Part shown: piece by piece, positions 1 through 10,146 of the stretch
Position numbering within the stretch: the stretch's first letter is position 1
Layout: each line of letters starts with the position of its first letter
Origin: Lenzites betulinus
Lineage: Eukaryota > Basidiomycota > Agaricomycetes > Polyporales > Polyporaceae
Assembly: GCA_022264855.1 (NCBI GenBank)
Contig: JABYQU010000006.1
Coordinates: forward strand, 372,001-436,000
Reading direction: 5' to 3'
Length of the DNA stretch: 64,000 nt
Notes under the pieces: generated by a model
Told to the model about the DNA's origin: nothing
The model's database searches: none
What the model saw: the letters and a program-made list of their open reading frames with translations, nothing else
Position numbers and translations under genes: made by a program

Positions 1-546
1 CGGAAACTTCTGTTCTGCCGGGTGGGCAAGGCTACATGTATAGTACGGCTGCCAATTGCTAATATATGCCCCTGCAGGAGCGTATGCGACGTCGGCGGCG
101 CATGCTGCCCCCTCGGCGTGACCTGCGACGGTCCCGCCCCTCCGCCGATCACCATCGGGGGCGGTAACGAGCCCACGACTACTCACCGCGTAGCCACGCC
201 GACGCCGACCCCGACACCGACCTCTACCCGCTCGACTACGACCTCGACGCTCTCCGAGTCCTCGGCCACGACCCCGACAGCTTCGCCGACTAGCACCTTC
301 GACCCTACGACGGAGGATCCGCTGGAGCTTACTATATTTTCGGTAGCCCCGGACGCCAGCGTCTCGGCGACGACGCCCCGGGGCGGCTCGAATGATCCTC
401 AGTTCCCGTTCGGAGGTACGGGCGGCGCGATGTCGATCGGTTGGGGTACGGCGGCGTGGACGGGCGTGCTGCTCTCTGGTGCGCTGGGTGTCCTCATGAG
501 CGTTGGTATGTCGAGCGTATACGTTTCTGCAGGAGTCCGAGTCTAA
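1..546 (+). CDS. C-terminal part of a Cys-rich, Ser/Thr-rich cell-surface protein (5' end outside window)
   Basis: The coding sequence runs off the left edge. The best model is an exon ending at 21, an intron at 22-77 (GTGGGC to CTGCAG) and a last exon at 78-546 with a stop at 544-546. The joined reading gives a Cys-rich stretch (GNFCSAGSVCDVGGACC) followed by about 90 residues rich in Thr, Ser and Pro, including a Pro-Thr dipeptide run, and then a hydrophobic segment (WTGVLLSGALGVLMSVGM) close to the C-terminus. This plan fits a secreted, O-glycosylated wall or membrane protein held by a GPI anchor; a single C-terminal membrane helix is the alternative. The enzyme or binding function cannot be told because the N-terminal part is missing. 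The exon structure is inferred from phase and splice sites. Confidence 0.6.
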   Translation, partial: RKLLFCRVGKATCIVRLPIANICPCRSVCDVGGACCPLGVTCDGPAPPPITIGGGNEPTTTHRVATPTPTPTPTSTRSTTTSTLSESSATTPTASPTSTFDPTTEDPLELTIFSVAPDASVSATTPRGGSNDPQFPFGGTGGAMSIGWGTAAWTGVLLSGALGVLMSVGMSSVYVSAGVRV

Positions 547-718
547 CCGTTCACCATTGCACGCCCCAAGTCTAGTGTCATAAGCCCATTTTGTTATTTT
601 TCACCCCATGTGTGCATATATGTTTTCCCCAACTCGTCAGCGTAGTTACTCAAATCAAGTCAGTCGTACCCATACAATCCCTTCCATCCCATACTAGTGC
701 TATCATCACCAATCGTAG

Positions 719-2812
719 TCAGTCAACATATTCGGTCGATGTCCTGTCAAACAAGCGGATATTGCCAGACGAGTCAGATAGCCGGACAGGCGGGTCAGAC
801 AGCCGCTCGGTGACAACACTGAACGACCACGGTAGCTCGGTACGCAGCCCACCACCCTGCCCACGCTCTTGCGGCCAGAACAGAGATTGTTGCGGTGACC
901 ACTCAAGCAGCGAGGCGTCGTCGCGGTGCGACATTCCGGATGCGTCCGTTCGCCGCTTCTCCTCCATCGCCTCCGCGTCCTTGCTAACCCAAGAGATAGG
1001 AGCTCCCGTAGTGCGCCCACCGGTACTTGAGGAGTCCCGGAATACTCCTCCATCTAGACCAGGCGACGTGAGGAGAGGCTCAGGTATTGTAGGAACAAGG
1101 TTCTCCGAAACCCCTTCTCGGACCCGCATGATCCCGTGATGGCTACCGCCCTGAACCTGATCGTCCGCGATTTGAATAAGATCCTGCGCAGGTATGTTGA
1201 CTGGTCTGATGGGAAGCGGACTCTGGAGCGGAGGAAGCACTATCATAGTAGGCGCAGATGTTTGGTGTGACCTGGCGGGCGAATTGTAAGCGCCAGGAGA
1301 GGCGGTCCGTGGTCGCGCGATATCGTAGGGGGAGCCAACGAGGTATGCGCCTGGGTATCGGTCGTCTCGTGAAAGGGACTTCCGTCGAGCGCGCTGACTG
1401 GTTAAACTCATATGCAATGGATGCCGGTGAGCTGGAGGGCTGGGGCGAGGGGGAATGGCGGTGACAGTACGCCTTGATATGTCGAGCTCCCTCAGCTTGC
1501 TACTACTCGGGAGCGCTTCAGCGCTCGTGTTCTCCGATGTGTGCCACTGGGCGAGCTTTCCGCGGGGGACGGTATTCGCGCCAGTCAAGTCTACTAGACC
1601 ACGAACGTCGCTAACATGTTCGACGGAGTCTTCAACGAGCTCCAACGACTTGCCATCTGCGTGATCGATGTACATCTCTGCCAGAGAGGAACGTGAAGAT
1701 GTATGGAACGGGGGAGGAGTGGCACTGCCTGAGAGCGACCTAGGTCGTAGCTGCCGTTCAGTACCTGAGCATCGTATGGATAGGCTGATCTGCGTACCCG
1801 GCATATTGGCTATGGGCATAACCTTCATCACGTCTCATCTCAAGACTCAAGCTACTCCAGTTCGGTGAAGACTCGGACGAGAGATATTCCACTTGTGGAC
1901 TTGTGAATATCCAAAAGTCCTTTGTGCGTGAACGATCACCGAAGGTCAGAGAGATGAGCAACGTGAACGAATGTTCGCTGAGTGCGCTGAACAGAGCCAA
2001 GATCTGGTGGAGGGAATCGAGTGCATATGCGTTCTCCCTAAACCCTACATAAAAACCGTTATGATCGCAGGACAAACTTGTGAGTCTCAACTAGTTAAAG
2101 ATGGCTCACATTTGTACCCCTTGAGCTTGAACTCGTACGAGTCGCCGACCCTCTTCTCATCCTCGATTCCTCTCGGCCATGCCCTCCGAACGATTTGAAG
2201 TATTGCGGGTGTTAGTGGGAGAGGAGGTTCAATGACGTGAAGGGTGTTCGGGGTGGGAAATGATATAGCGAACAGCATGCTATGGTATGTAGGCATCGAG
2301 GTACTGGTAGAGTCACTAGGCGTGATGGGGATTTGGGGAAACGAAGCACGACTGGCAATCGTGGCTCGCGAAAAGGCGATAGCTACGCGGTCATCCGGCT
2401 CCCGACCGTATTCGATGGTGGACAGCAAGGAGCAACCAAATTGGAAAATGATGGTAAGTATACCAACAACGAGTTTCTCAGACATGATGTTCTTGGCGTT
2501 GGCCCATGGCTTTTGGTCGAGAGAGAACTCGATGAAATCCGTGGTAGGGTTCTTCCGATAGGCAACAAGCAGTGTTTTGCTGTCGAAGAAACGTCTGAGG
2601 GAATTTTTGATGCTGTCCGGAAAACTGTAGAGTCTGACGAAACCGTTGCCTGCGAAAGTGAGGAGGGAGAAGGATGACTTGATGACAGGCTGGTCACTGA
2701 TGAACTCATTCCTGGAGTGTAATGGAGGTGGATACCGTAGCTTTAGAGGGCGAGGTGGGGGAGAAGACGGCTCTGAGATGTGCGGGACGGGGATGTGAGA
2801 TGGATGGGCCAT
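719..2812 (-). CDS. Conserved basidiomycete protein of unknown function, three exons
   Basis: Model: exons 2812-2110, 2044-1893 and 1789-719, giving about 641 residues. The first intron (2045-2109) joins GYK to W-FRENAYALDSL in phase. The second (about 103 nt) is less certain. The N-terminal 240 residues form a conserved block (SFSLLTFAGNGFVRLYSFP, then FSLDQKPWANAKNIMSEKL and LLSTIEYGREPDDR) that I recall from many uncharacterised polypore proteins. The C-terminal half is low-complexity, Ser/Pro/Arg-rich and probably disordered. No catalytic motif, signal peptide or membrane helix is visible. The start at 2812 is the first ATG of the frame; the frame is open further upstream without an ATG. 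Reading the block as one family is from memory; no function can be assigned. Confidence 0.6.
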
Positions 2813-3169
2813 GATGCTCGGTGCATGCAAGAGGCATGTGGGCCCGAAGCGCACAGTGTATATGAGTTCACGCGGCTTCGCATGCAGAACTCAGTACTTA
2901 ATCCTCGCACGCAGTCACCTGCAGGTGGTCAGCTTCACGGAGCTTTCCGGCCGTGCCGAGGTGCTGCGGATATTGAAGGGAATACTGAGATCGCTGACAG
3001 TGCTATCAGATTCACCCTTCCGGGAAGTTTATGCATGAGTCAATGTCGTGAGTTGTGATAGATAGTTGATATACCTCATAGTACCGTGATACAGTTTCAA
3101 TTCTTTGTCCTGTATAAGAGAGATCAGATTAGCTGGTTTTATTTTACTGATCCTTGGATGTACGCAGTG

Positions 3170-3940
3170 TCCGGCGGTGTCTCCCAGTGCGCATGAACTT
3201 CCTCCGTGGTGCTTCCAAGCCTGATCGTCAGTCCCCTTCCAAGAGATTGAGATTCTGGCGTTGTATACCGCACACGCCTGCCATGCGGCTTCGAAATGAC
3301 ATGTACTTACTGTAATGCTCTGCTCGCCGATGACTCTACCGAGTAGTGCTGACGATACAAGTGTAAGTGGCTGTGCTAATGGATACCACTTGGATACCAT
3401 GAACTTTAGTAGCCGGAAGACGCCGGGTTCACTTTGCTAGTGACTTTGAACCAAGATCAGTGCCGCCCGTTTATGACATGTTCGACTCGCTGCTCACTGA
3501 CGCGCACACCAACCACATCCAGAGCACGCGCACCGAAGTGGCTGCCGTTCGTCCATCACACGGTGAGCTAAGCGAGCAGCTATGGCTAGGATGACAATGC
3601 TATGTTTCACTGTCTGACTCGTCCGTGTAACAGTGCACCGATTATCGCGCTGCCCTGCGTGACTGCGCGCAGAGCCATACATCCGCCATTACGAGCGGGG
3701 TTTTAACATCCGCGCTGTGGATCCTCGAGATCATTGTTTCAACAAAGGCGACATTCGTATGTTGCCGAACTGTATTACCTGACAGTGCGTCTGAGTAACA
3801 ATCGCGTGGCCAATTCAGCCGGGCTCCCGTGCTTCATTTCCGCGCTCGCCAGAGCAGCGACAAACGGTCGAAAGCCAAGACAGAAGAGGAGTGCCGCAGC
3901 ATGCGTGGCGGTCTTCCGTCAAGCATAATGGGAGCGCCGG
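3170..3940 (-). repeat. Duplicated upstream region of FunK1 genes, copy 1
   Basis: Read on the minus strand, this stretch matches the upstream region of the third FunK1 copy (58520-59255) over most of its length. Shared landmarks are GGCTTTCGACCGTTTGTCG near 3870, the TGCACTGTTACACGGA-like and GTCAGACAGTGAAACA-like blocks near 3610-3640, the TTCAAAGTCACTAGCAAAG block near 3440-3455, and GATCAGGCTTGG near 3220. It also matches 53693-53944 plus 55030-55350. It lies directly upstream of the kinase gene at 4088, so promoter and gene were duplicated together. Short open frames inside it (3029-3400, 3494-3682) carry no recognisable protein. Confidence 0.75.
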
Positions 3941-4087
3941 AGTCGTGCTAACGGTCCTAATCTTGCCTTTCAGACGGCGCTTGTCACGTTGCCCGCCGCG
4001 CCATTCAAGTTCCATTGTCTCTTTCACTGCCGGCGCTATCGCTACAGCCATCATCTTGAACTTGAAACACCACCACGACACTGTAAG

Positions 4088-7000
4088 ATGTCTATCTCCA
4101 CCGGCTCGTTATGCAGCTTCTCCTCTGGCAGCTCGTTTTCGGGCTCGTTCTCGGGCTCGTACTCCAGGATGAGCGGCCACCCCAGTCCACAATCCCGCAA
4201 CTTGTCCTCGAACGAGGTGACCACGCACGAGGAAACCCTGAAGTCTAGCCAGCTAGCTGGATGGCGCTGGGAGATCTGCAACAGCGTGCACACCTATGAC
4301 GGTGGCATCGACGGCTACCTCTGCACGTTTCTGTCCTCTCAGAATCCCTACACGCCCAACATCAACCCGGAGGTCGAGCAGATGTGCTCGACATTCACAG
4401 CAGTGAAGGGGAAAGAAGTAGAGAGTTACAAGCCCCTAGTGCGTCGCATTACTGTTATGTTTCTATTACCATTAACGCGTGATGGTTGCAGTATGAGCTC
4501 TTGACCGCACTGGTCGCGGACTTTCCTGCCGAGAGAAGACCGTCGTTCTACGTCAACTGTGAACAACCCCTCCCGTTCCCTTTCAAAGACTTTGCACCCC
4601 GCCACCACGATTCCAAACCCGACCTTGCCATGTCCTGGCCAGGCGTCGCGTTGCCAGTGTCCTCCGCGGACGATAAAATCGACGCGCCCCACTGCCGCAT
4701 GTTCTCGATGGCAATAGAGGTCAAGGACGTCCGTAGGGAGGACCCGTTCCTGACAAACTCAAATGGCAGCAACCGTATGAGCGACTACCGCGCAAACAAG
4801 CTCGTCCAGATCTCAGTCAACGCACGGAACCTGATTTTTGCACACGGCCTGCTTGCGGCGTTCACGCTCGGGATCTATGGCGATGTCGTCCGGATCGTGC
4901 GCTACGACCATGCGTGCGCCATCGCGTCGCCCCCCATGAACATTACGACAATCAAGGGAGTGAAAGCCCTGCAAGAGTTCTTCTGGCGGTTCGTACACCC
5001 CTGGGAGGGCGGGCCCGGCTCTGTCGTAGGCGCAGACCCCACCGTCCGCCATCTAACAGCTGAAGACAAGACGTGGCTGCAGGCGCGTCTCAACGCGCAC
5101 AAGACGCAGATGCTCAGGTTATCTCCCAGAGTCAGACTGGACGAGGCTCGATGGGTCAAGGTATGGGATGAGGACAGGCCGGAGCCCCGAGCATATGTTC
5201 TTCTTCGGCTGTTAAACGCCAACGCGCAGCTGTTCTCCCGGTCCACGATGGTGTGGCTCGCGATCGAAGACACCCGGTCCGAAGCGTGCGCGCGCAACGA
5301 CACTGCCGAGTCCGAGTCGCCGGCCGACACGGGCACGCAGGACCCATCTGGACAACAACGCCCGCTCGTTGTGCGGATCATCAAGGAGGCGTGGCGCCAG
5401 CTGGCGCGCCCGTCAGAGAAGGCGTACTACGACCGCATGGACGCGACGCTCACGCAACCTGCCGACCGCATTGGTCTTCCAGCCCTGGTCGGCGGCTGCG
5501 ACATGGGCGCGAGGGACGTCAGGCGGTGGCGGGCCGCGGTGAGCGGGGAAGCGTGGGTGGGCGACGACGACCTGCTCTCGATGCAATCGACGACGACCTC
5601 TGATCCCGAGGGGGTCTCCGAGACAGACCTGCCTCAGCCCTCGATTGGCCCCTCCAAACACCTGCCTGTGATCGACAAGGGCTATATTCCAGCGTCCGTC
5701 CCCGTCCCCATGCACCAGACGCACTCATGGAGGCTGACCGGTGGGGCGGAGCTGAGGTTCAAGACGAAGGAGCGCAGCCACATGCGGATGGTTGTGGACA
5801 CTGTCGGCCGGCCTCTGATGGAGTTCAAGAGCACGAAGGAGCTTGTGATGGCGATGTACGACGCGATTCGCGGTACGTAGTCATACTGCTGATGCTCACT
5901 GCTTAGTGCTCTATGCTCACTCCTCTTTCGCTCTCTGCAGCGCATCAGACGTTGATGGAGCGCTGCGGCATTCTCCACCGTGATGTCAGCAGCAGTAACA
6001 TCCTCATCGTCGAACACCAGCCGGTCGAACGCACAGAGTCGGCGCCCTGCAACGGCATATTGCACGACTTCGACTACAGCTCGATGTTGAAGGAGCCTCC
6101 ACCCGCAGATGGATCGAACACGGCGCAGTCCGATCAGCCCCCTCTTCTGTACACTAGGGAAGATCTCGAAGTTGGCGACGAGGAAGCCGAAAGTGTAGCG
6201 GACCTGAAGGAGCGAACGGTGAGTACACCCTTCGCTGCAGTTTTGGTTTCTGACGTTGAGTTTGACGTTTGCAGGGCACTTACTACTTCATGGCCATCGC
6301 CCTTCTAAAACCCAAGTCAAGGAATATCTTCCACGACGCTCATCACGACCTGGAGTCCTATATATGGGTGCTCGTATGGCATGTTCTCCGTCACACTGCG
6401 CATGATGCGCCGGATGGCAACGAAGTATTCTCAGGTGTTTTCCACTTCGGAAACGACGTCAAGGCGACATATTCCAAACTAGGTTGGATAGTGACCTGCA
6501 AAAAGACGCCCCTCGTGATCAAGGACAACGCCCCCTTGACAGACCTCCTCCGGACGCTCAATACAGCAATGTTCAATGCAGTGATACTTAGCATGTGCAA
6601 GCTTACCTACGCTACGGTCCTCGGCGCCTTCAAGACCGCCATCGATCGCGACGACTGGCCAGCGAACGATCGCGCTCTCAAGTTCATCCCACCCAAGACC
6701 ACGGACGTCAACGTGGAGCGCCGCACGGAGACCGACACGGTCACATTCATCGAGGGCCCACTGCAGAATCCTGAGTCGTCTCAGCAGCCCGAGGGTCCCG
6801 AGCGGAAGAAGAAGCGGACCCGCGGGAAATATGACGAGGCTATTGAGGAGGAGTCCGAGTCTGAGCTGCTGCAGCTCGACGACGACCGCTCCGAAGGGAC
6901 GTTTCCGACTCCTGGCTCCCGGAAGAGGCAGCGGAGCGCCAAGAAGACCCTTGTGGCGCAGGAATCCGCCAGCGTCGGTGAAGGCCGGCCTTCTCGCCAA

Positions 7001-7117
7001 GCTTCCCGACGCTCCGCGCGGGGTACGGCAGGAAGTTCGAAGGCGAGCGGACGGGGTGGCGGCGAAGGGCCTCGCAGGTCGGCTCGGCTGAAGGGCTCAC
7101 AGGCGAAGAAGGCCTGA
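4088..7117 (+). CDS. FunK1 fungal-type protein kinase, copy 1
   Basis: Exons 4088-4438, 4492-5872, 5941-6218 and 6275-7117 join in phase to a 950-residue protein. Kinase features appear late in the chain: RIIKEAWRQLARPSEKAYY resembles the lysine-bearing strand of FunK1 domains, HRDVSSSNILIVE is the catalytic loop, LHDFDYSS takes the place of DFG, and GTYYFMAIALL with HDAHHDLESYIWVL follows the activation loop. The tail is basic and Ser-rich (KKKRTRGKYDE, RKRQRSAKK, SARLKGSQAKKA), suggesting nuclear targeting. The start MSISTGS was chosen because copy 3 begins the same way. FunK1 is an expanded family in mushrooms with largely unknown substrates. The gene is intact, nearly identical in structure to copy 2 (exon 3 is 278 nt in both), and followed by a FunK1 remnant. 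Confidence 0.85.
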
Positions 7118-7220
7118 ACGCTGGTTGGAGGTACCGTACGTGCTGCTCGAAGATCGATGAACCGCTCAGTCTGCTTTGTATTTTACAAGGAATCCCATAT
7201 ACTACTACGTTATTATTCTG

Positions 7221-7702
7221 TGTCTCGAGTTGTACTACGACACACGCACTGTCGCGAGATATGGCTGGAGAATGAGGGAGATGAGCCTTGCAAAGACATC
7301 TTCATCTTCCAGACCCTTCTGGGAAAGGTGCCTTGGCTGATGGGCGACGATGAACTCGATATTGTAGACAACGCCCCCCTGAACGCCCTCCTCAAACCTC
7401 TGAAGCGGCTTGTTTTCAGCAACGTCTGCCAACCTCGTCTCGAAGCTGCCCATCTGACGCACGAGGTAGTCCTCACAGCGTTCGACGAGGCGCTAGCCAT
7501 GGACGGTTGGCCGGAGAATGGCTGGATCCCCTGCCCCCTCGAAGGAGCGCGAACGCCCACCGACGACGGTCCCGCCCTCGCCACATTGCCCATTGAATAT
7601 CGGGAACCCAAGTGTCACCGGCTCGGACGATTTGCGGACTGGCCTCATCCGCTGGATGAGTGCCGTCCCGAGAAGAGGGCCAAGATGAGCCCTCCCTTCT
7701 GA
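7221..7702 (+). pseudogene. C-terminal remnant of a copy-3-type FunK1 kinase
   Basis: One open frame encodes a stretch that aligns with the C-terminal part of the third FunK1 copy: LRHTHCRE with LRHTDCCD, DDELDIVDNAPLNALLKPLK with EDELDVVHNAPLSALLKALK, FDEALAMDGWPENGWIPC with FDDALAMEGWPEDDWIPC, and HPLDECRPEKRAK with HPLDESGRPEKRSK. The kinase core with its HRD loop is absent, and no initiator with a matching upstream exon is visible. It starts about 100 nt after copy 1 ends. It is not a copy of the neighbouring gene's own tail, which has a different C-terminus. The most economical reading is a deleted tandem paralogue; an expressed short protein cannot be excluded. Confidence 0.7.
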
Positions 7703-8220
7703 GCCCGAGCATGAAGGCCTGAACCCGCATACCCCGGCGGCCCCCAGAACAGGTTTGCGCGCTCGCTCGGAACGCGGTAACACGACGCCACGGGCCCATC
7801 CACAGCCTTCCCCAGCATTCCAACTTGCGGAGGAAGCCTACTTCTGTTCAGCTAGCGATACGTGTAGCGGAACGCTCTTCAGATATCATGATTGTCTGCG
7901 AAGTATGTTTTGTCGTAGCGTCGTACATCACTGTATAGTACATGTCTCGTGCGTAAATGACTGTGGGCTAGTGAAGTTTCGTCGGCTGTGCGCGCTCAAT
8001 ACTACATCGTTTCCGAGTCGCTCATTCCTCAGCGACTTGCCAATTTTCGCTGATAGCAGTGGAGAGGGCTTACGGGTCAAACTGTCGAATGATTTCCGCC
8101 TGCGATACGTATTATTCCCATCGTCGTTCACGACTGAACCTACTATAACACGTGGGGTGCCAGTGAGTATCGTCCTGGAAGCAAGAATAGAGAAGGGCGT
8201 GTGGCTTCTTACGGTGTTCA
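7703..8220. other. Intergenic, convergent 3' flanks
   Basis: This lies between the FunK1 remnant and the stop of the minus-strand H2C2 gene. I see no recognisable gene, repeat or RNA in it. Confidence 0.5.
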
Positions 8221-9714
8221 TTATTCCCCTGCCCTATGGCCGTGGAAAACGGCATCACGCGTCTGTGCGGCTTCAGCGGCCAGCGCAAGCATGTGGACGC
8301 CATCTGGGAGTAGGGCCGGGTCGATCTGAGGAACGTAAGGTTGATGCGTCGGCGCGTAGCTAGAGAATCCGCGCGACTCTGGAGATGTGTTCTTGAGGAT
8401 AGCCCCGAACGGGCGGCGATGAGCCTGATCGCCGGCCAGCAGCTGAGCTACAGGGGGGAGAGTGACCTTCGGACTGCCTTCGGGCTGCGAGCGGATTGTC
8501 TTCCCGCACGTGTGGATACTAGGAAGTCTGAAGTGCTCGCGCGGATGATTAGGTAGACCCTGCATGGTTCCTGGAATCTGCCAGCGAGGGCCGAGAACAG
8601 AGAGAACATGCGCAAAGGAGCCAGAGACGGTTTCGAGACTAGAGCCGGGACTGATCTGAGGACCAGATAGAGGAGACGGCATGTACCAAGGGACAAGACC
8701 AGGTATCAGGCGAAGATTGGGACCCGAGACATGATGAACGTCCCTCAAAGTAAAAGTAGGGACAGAGCCGAGTGTAGGAACAGGACCGAGTGTAGGAGCA
8801 GAGCCGAGTGTATGAGCAGAGCCAAGTGAAGGAATAGCGCCACGGACGGGGCCGCCTGTAGGTCCAGCAGAGAAGTCACGTAGAGGCACAAGGTGCGGTC
8901 GAGAAGCGACAGCGAGGAAAGAAGGCCTCGTCTCCACAGCGCGCTCAGGTACCGCATAGTCGTTGTTCTGGTCCCAATGGGCGTAATCCTCTGTCAGGTA
9001 TGTTTCGGATACCGACTCCTCTTTCTTGACGCGCTCCTCGTCATACTTTCCGGTCCGCCGATAGATACACGTAGGGCAGCTTCGCACGAAACCAGCGATA
9101 AGCTCCTTGGGTATCCAGGTATAGCGCTTCCGGACCTCTGCAGCAGTCCTGTCCCGTCCGCCGTGGTCAGCTCGATTGTGACAAAAGCAGAGGATTTCGA
9201 AAATCATCTCCTTCACAGCAACGCGCTTGCCGCCATGGATCAGAACGCGGGCAGAGCCGTTTCGGCTGACACGACCATTCTCTTGTGATATGGCTAGATC
9301 CGCACCGGTGCCAGTTTCGGCGGCCGTGAACATCTTCCGCACCCACCAGCGAAACTGGGGCGTTTCGATGGAGAGGTCGTCCGGGTAGTGGAGCACAAGC
9401 CAAATGTTATCGAACATCTGCTGTGAGATGAGCGCCTTGGCCTTCTTGCGAGGGTCGAGCGAAGCTAGGTATTCCTCTTCTACGGCCGAGTACTCTTCGC
9501 AGGTAGGCATTCCAAGATTGAGACGGATGAGACGCTCCCCATTGCGCGCCTTCTTTGCGAGCGGTTCTTCTACAGAAGACGAGGAGGCAATGGTGGAAGG
9601 GGATTCCTTGCGGTTCGCGCGGGCAGAGTCTCCGAGAGGACGGGAAGCGGGGTAAGGCCTGATGGCTCTCTTCCCGTCGCTCTTCTTCGCAGGCACAGTA
9701 GCGGTCGAAGGCAT
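8221..9714 (-). CDS. Integrase-type H2C2 zinc-domain protein with disordered tail
   Basis: A single exon of 497 residues starting at MPSTATV; the frame is open upstream but this is the first well-placed ATG. Residues about 60-130 hold a conserved helical block (EEYLASLDPRKKAKALISQQ, TPQFRWWVRKMF). Residues about 170-215 carry a zinc-binding pattern of the retroelement integrase type: FCHNRADHGGRDRTAAEV, then CPTC about 25 residues later (His-His-Cys-Cys). The rest is Pro/Ser/Gly-rich and includes a short tandem repeat of LGSxPT type. There is no integrase DDE core, reverse transcriptase, RNase H or LTR nearby, so this looks like a domesticated or stand-alone H2C2 protein, a type I recall from other mushrooms. 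A nucleic-acid-binding role is inferred only from the domain. Confidence 0.7.
   Translation of the reverse strand: MPSTATVPAKKSDGKRAIRPYPASRPLGDSARANRKESPSTIASSSSVEEPLAKKARNGERLIRLNLGMPTCEEYSAVEEEYLASLDPRKKAKALISQQMFDNIWLVLHYPDDLSIETPQFRWWVRKMFTAAETGTGADLAISQENGRVSRNGSARVLIHGGKRVAVKEMIFEILCFCHNRADHGGRDRTAAEVRKRYTWIPKELIAGFVRSCPTCIYRRTGKYDEERVKKEESVSETYLTEDYAHWDQNNDYAVPERAVETRPSFLAVASRPHLVPLRDFSAGPTGGPVRGAIPSLGSAHTLGSAPTLGPVPTLGSVPTFTLRDVHHVSGPNLRLIPGLVPWYMPSPLSGPQISPGSSLETVSGSFAHVLSVLGPRWQIPGTMQGLPNHPREHFRLPSIHTCGKTIRSQPEGSPKVTLPPVAQLLAGDQAHRRPFGAILKNTSPESRGFSSYAPTHQPYVPQIDPALLPDGVHMLALAAEAAQTRDAVFHGHRAGE
8758..8832 (-). repeat. 18-nt tandem repeat encoding LGSxPT units
   Basis: Four imperfect units of about 18 nt (variants of AGAGCCGAGTGTAGGAAC on the plus strand) encode LGSAHT, LGSAPT, LGPVPT and LGSVPT inside the H2C2 gene. 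It is in frame, so unit gain or loss would change length without breaking the gene. Confidence 0.7.
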
Positions 9715-10146
9715 GTTTGAGTCTGTAACGATAGAAATTGCGTATACTGGGATTGAAACGGTCACCATATGTGCTAGTATCGTAAGCGAACGGCGTCGCA
9801 CCTAGAATCCGGCTTCCTGCGCCGTGAGACTTGAACTGTGCGTCAATCGTTTCAGAATGTGAGAAAATCTGTCTTGGGCAACTGGCAACTCACGTTAGGG
9901 AGGGTAGCAAGCGGTTGTGATACGTTAGTAAGGGTATGTAGGGGTCATCCAAGCCGAAGGTGGTGGTCGAGAAGAAGAGGCGTGCGTGGTTCGAGCAAGC
10001 GGCGGGTTGTGATAGACCGAGGGTGTCAGCCACATCACATGTGCCAGCCTCCCGCGAGCGAATAGTACTGGTAACGATAAATGGCAAGAATACATCTTAA
10101 GATACATTGCAGAACAGATGTCCGGTGGGATGTGAGTATACAACGT
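9715..10146. other. Intergenic between two minus-strand genes
   Basis: Holds the 5' flank of the H2C2 gene and the 3' flank of the PH-CNH gene. Nothing else recognised. Confidence 0.4.

Noticed and set aside
3029..3400. Open frame (minus) with similarity to a frame at 59145-59510 (plus)
   Set aside because: The shared GDQAWEH/DDQAWKH-type similarity comes from the duplicated upstream DNA; frames are short, differ in length and have no domain.
8221..9714. Part of an LTR retrotransposon
   Set aside because: No reverse transcriptase, RNase H, integrase core or terminal repeats are present in the surrounding 3 kb.
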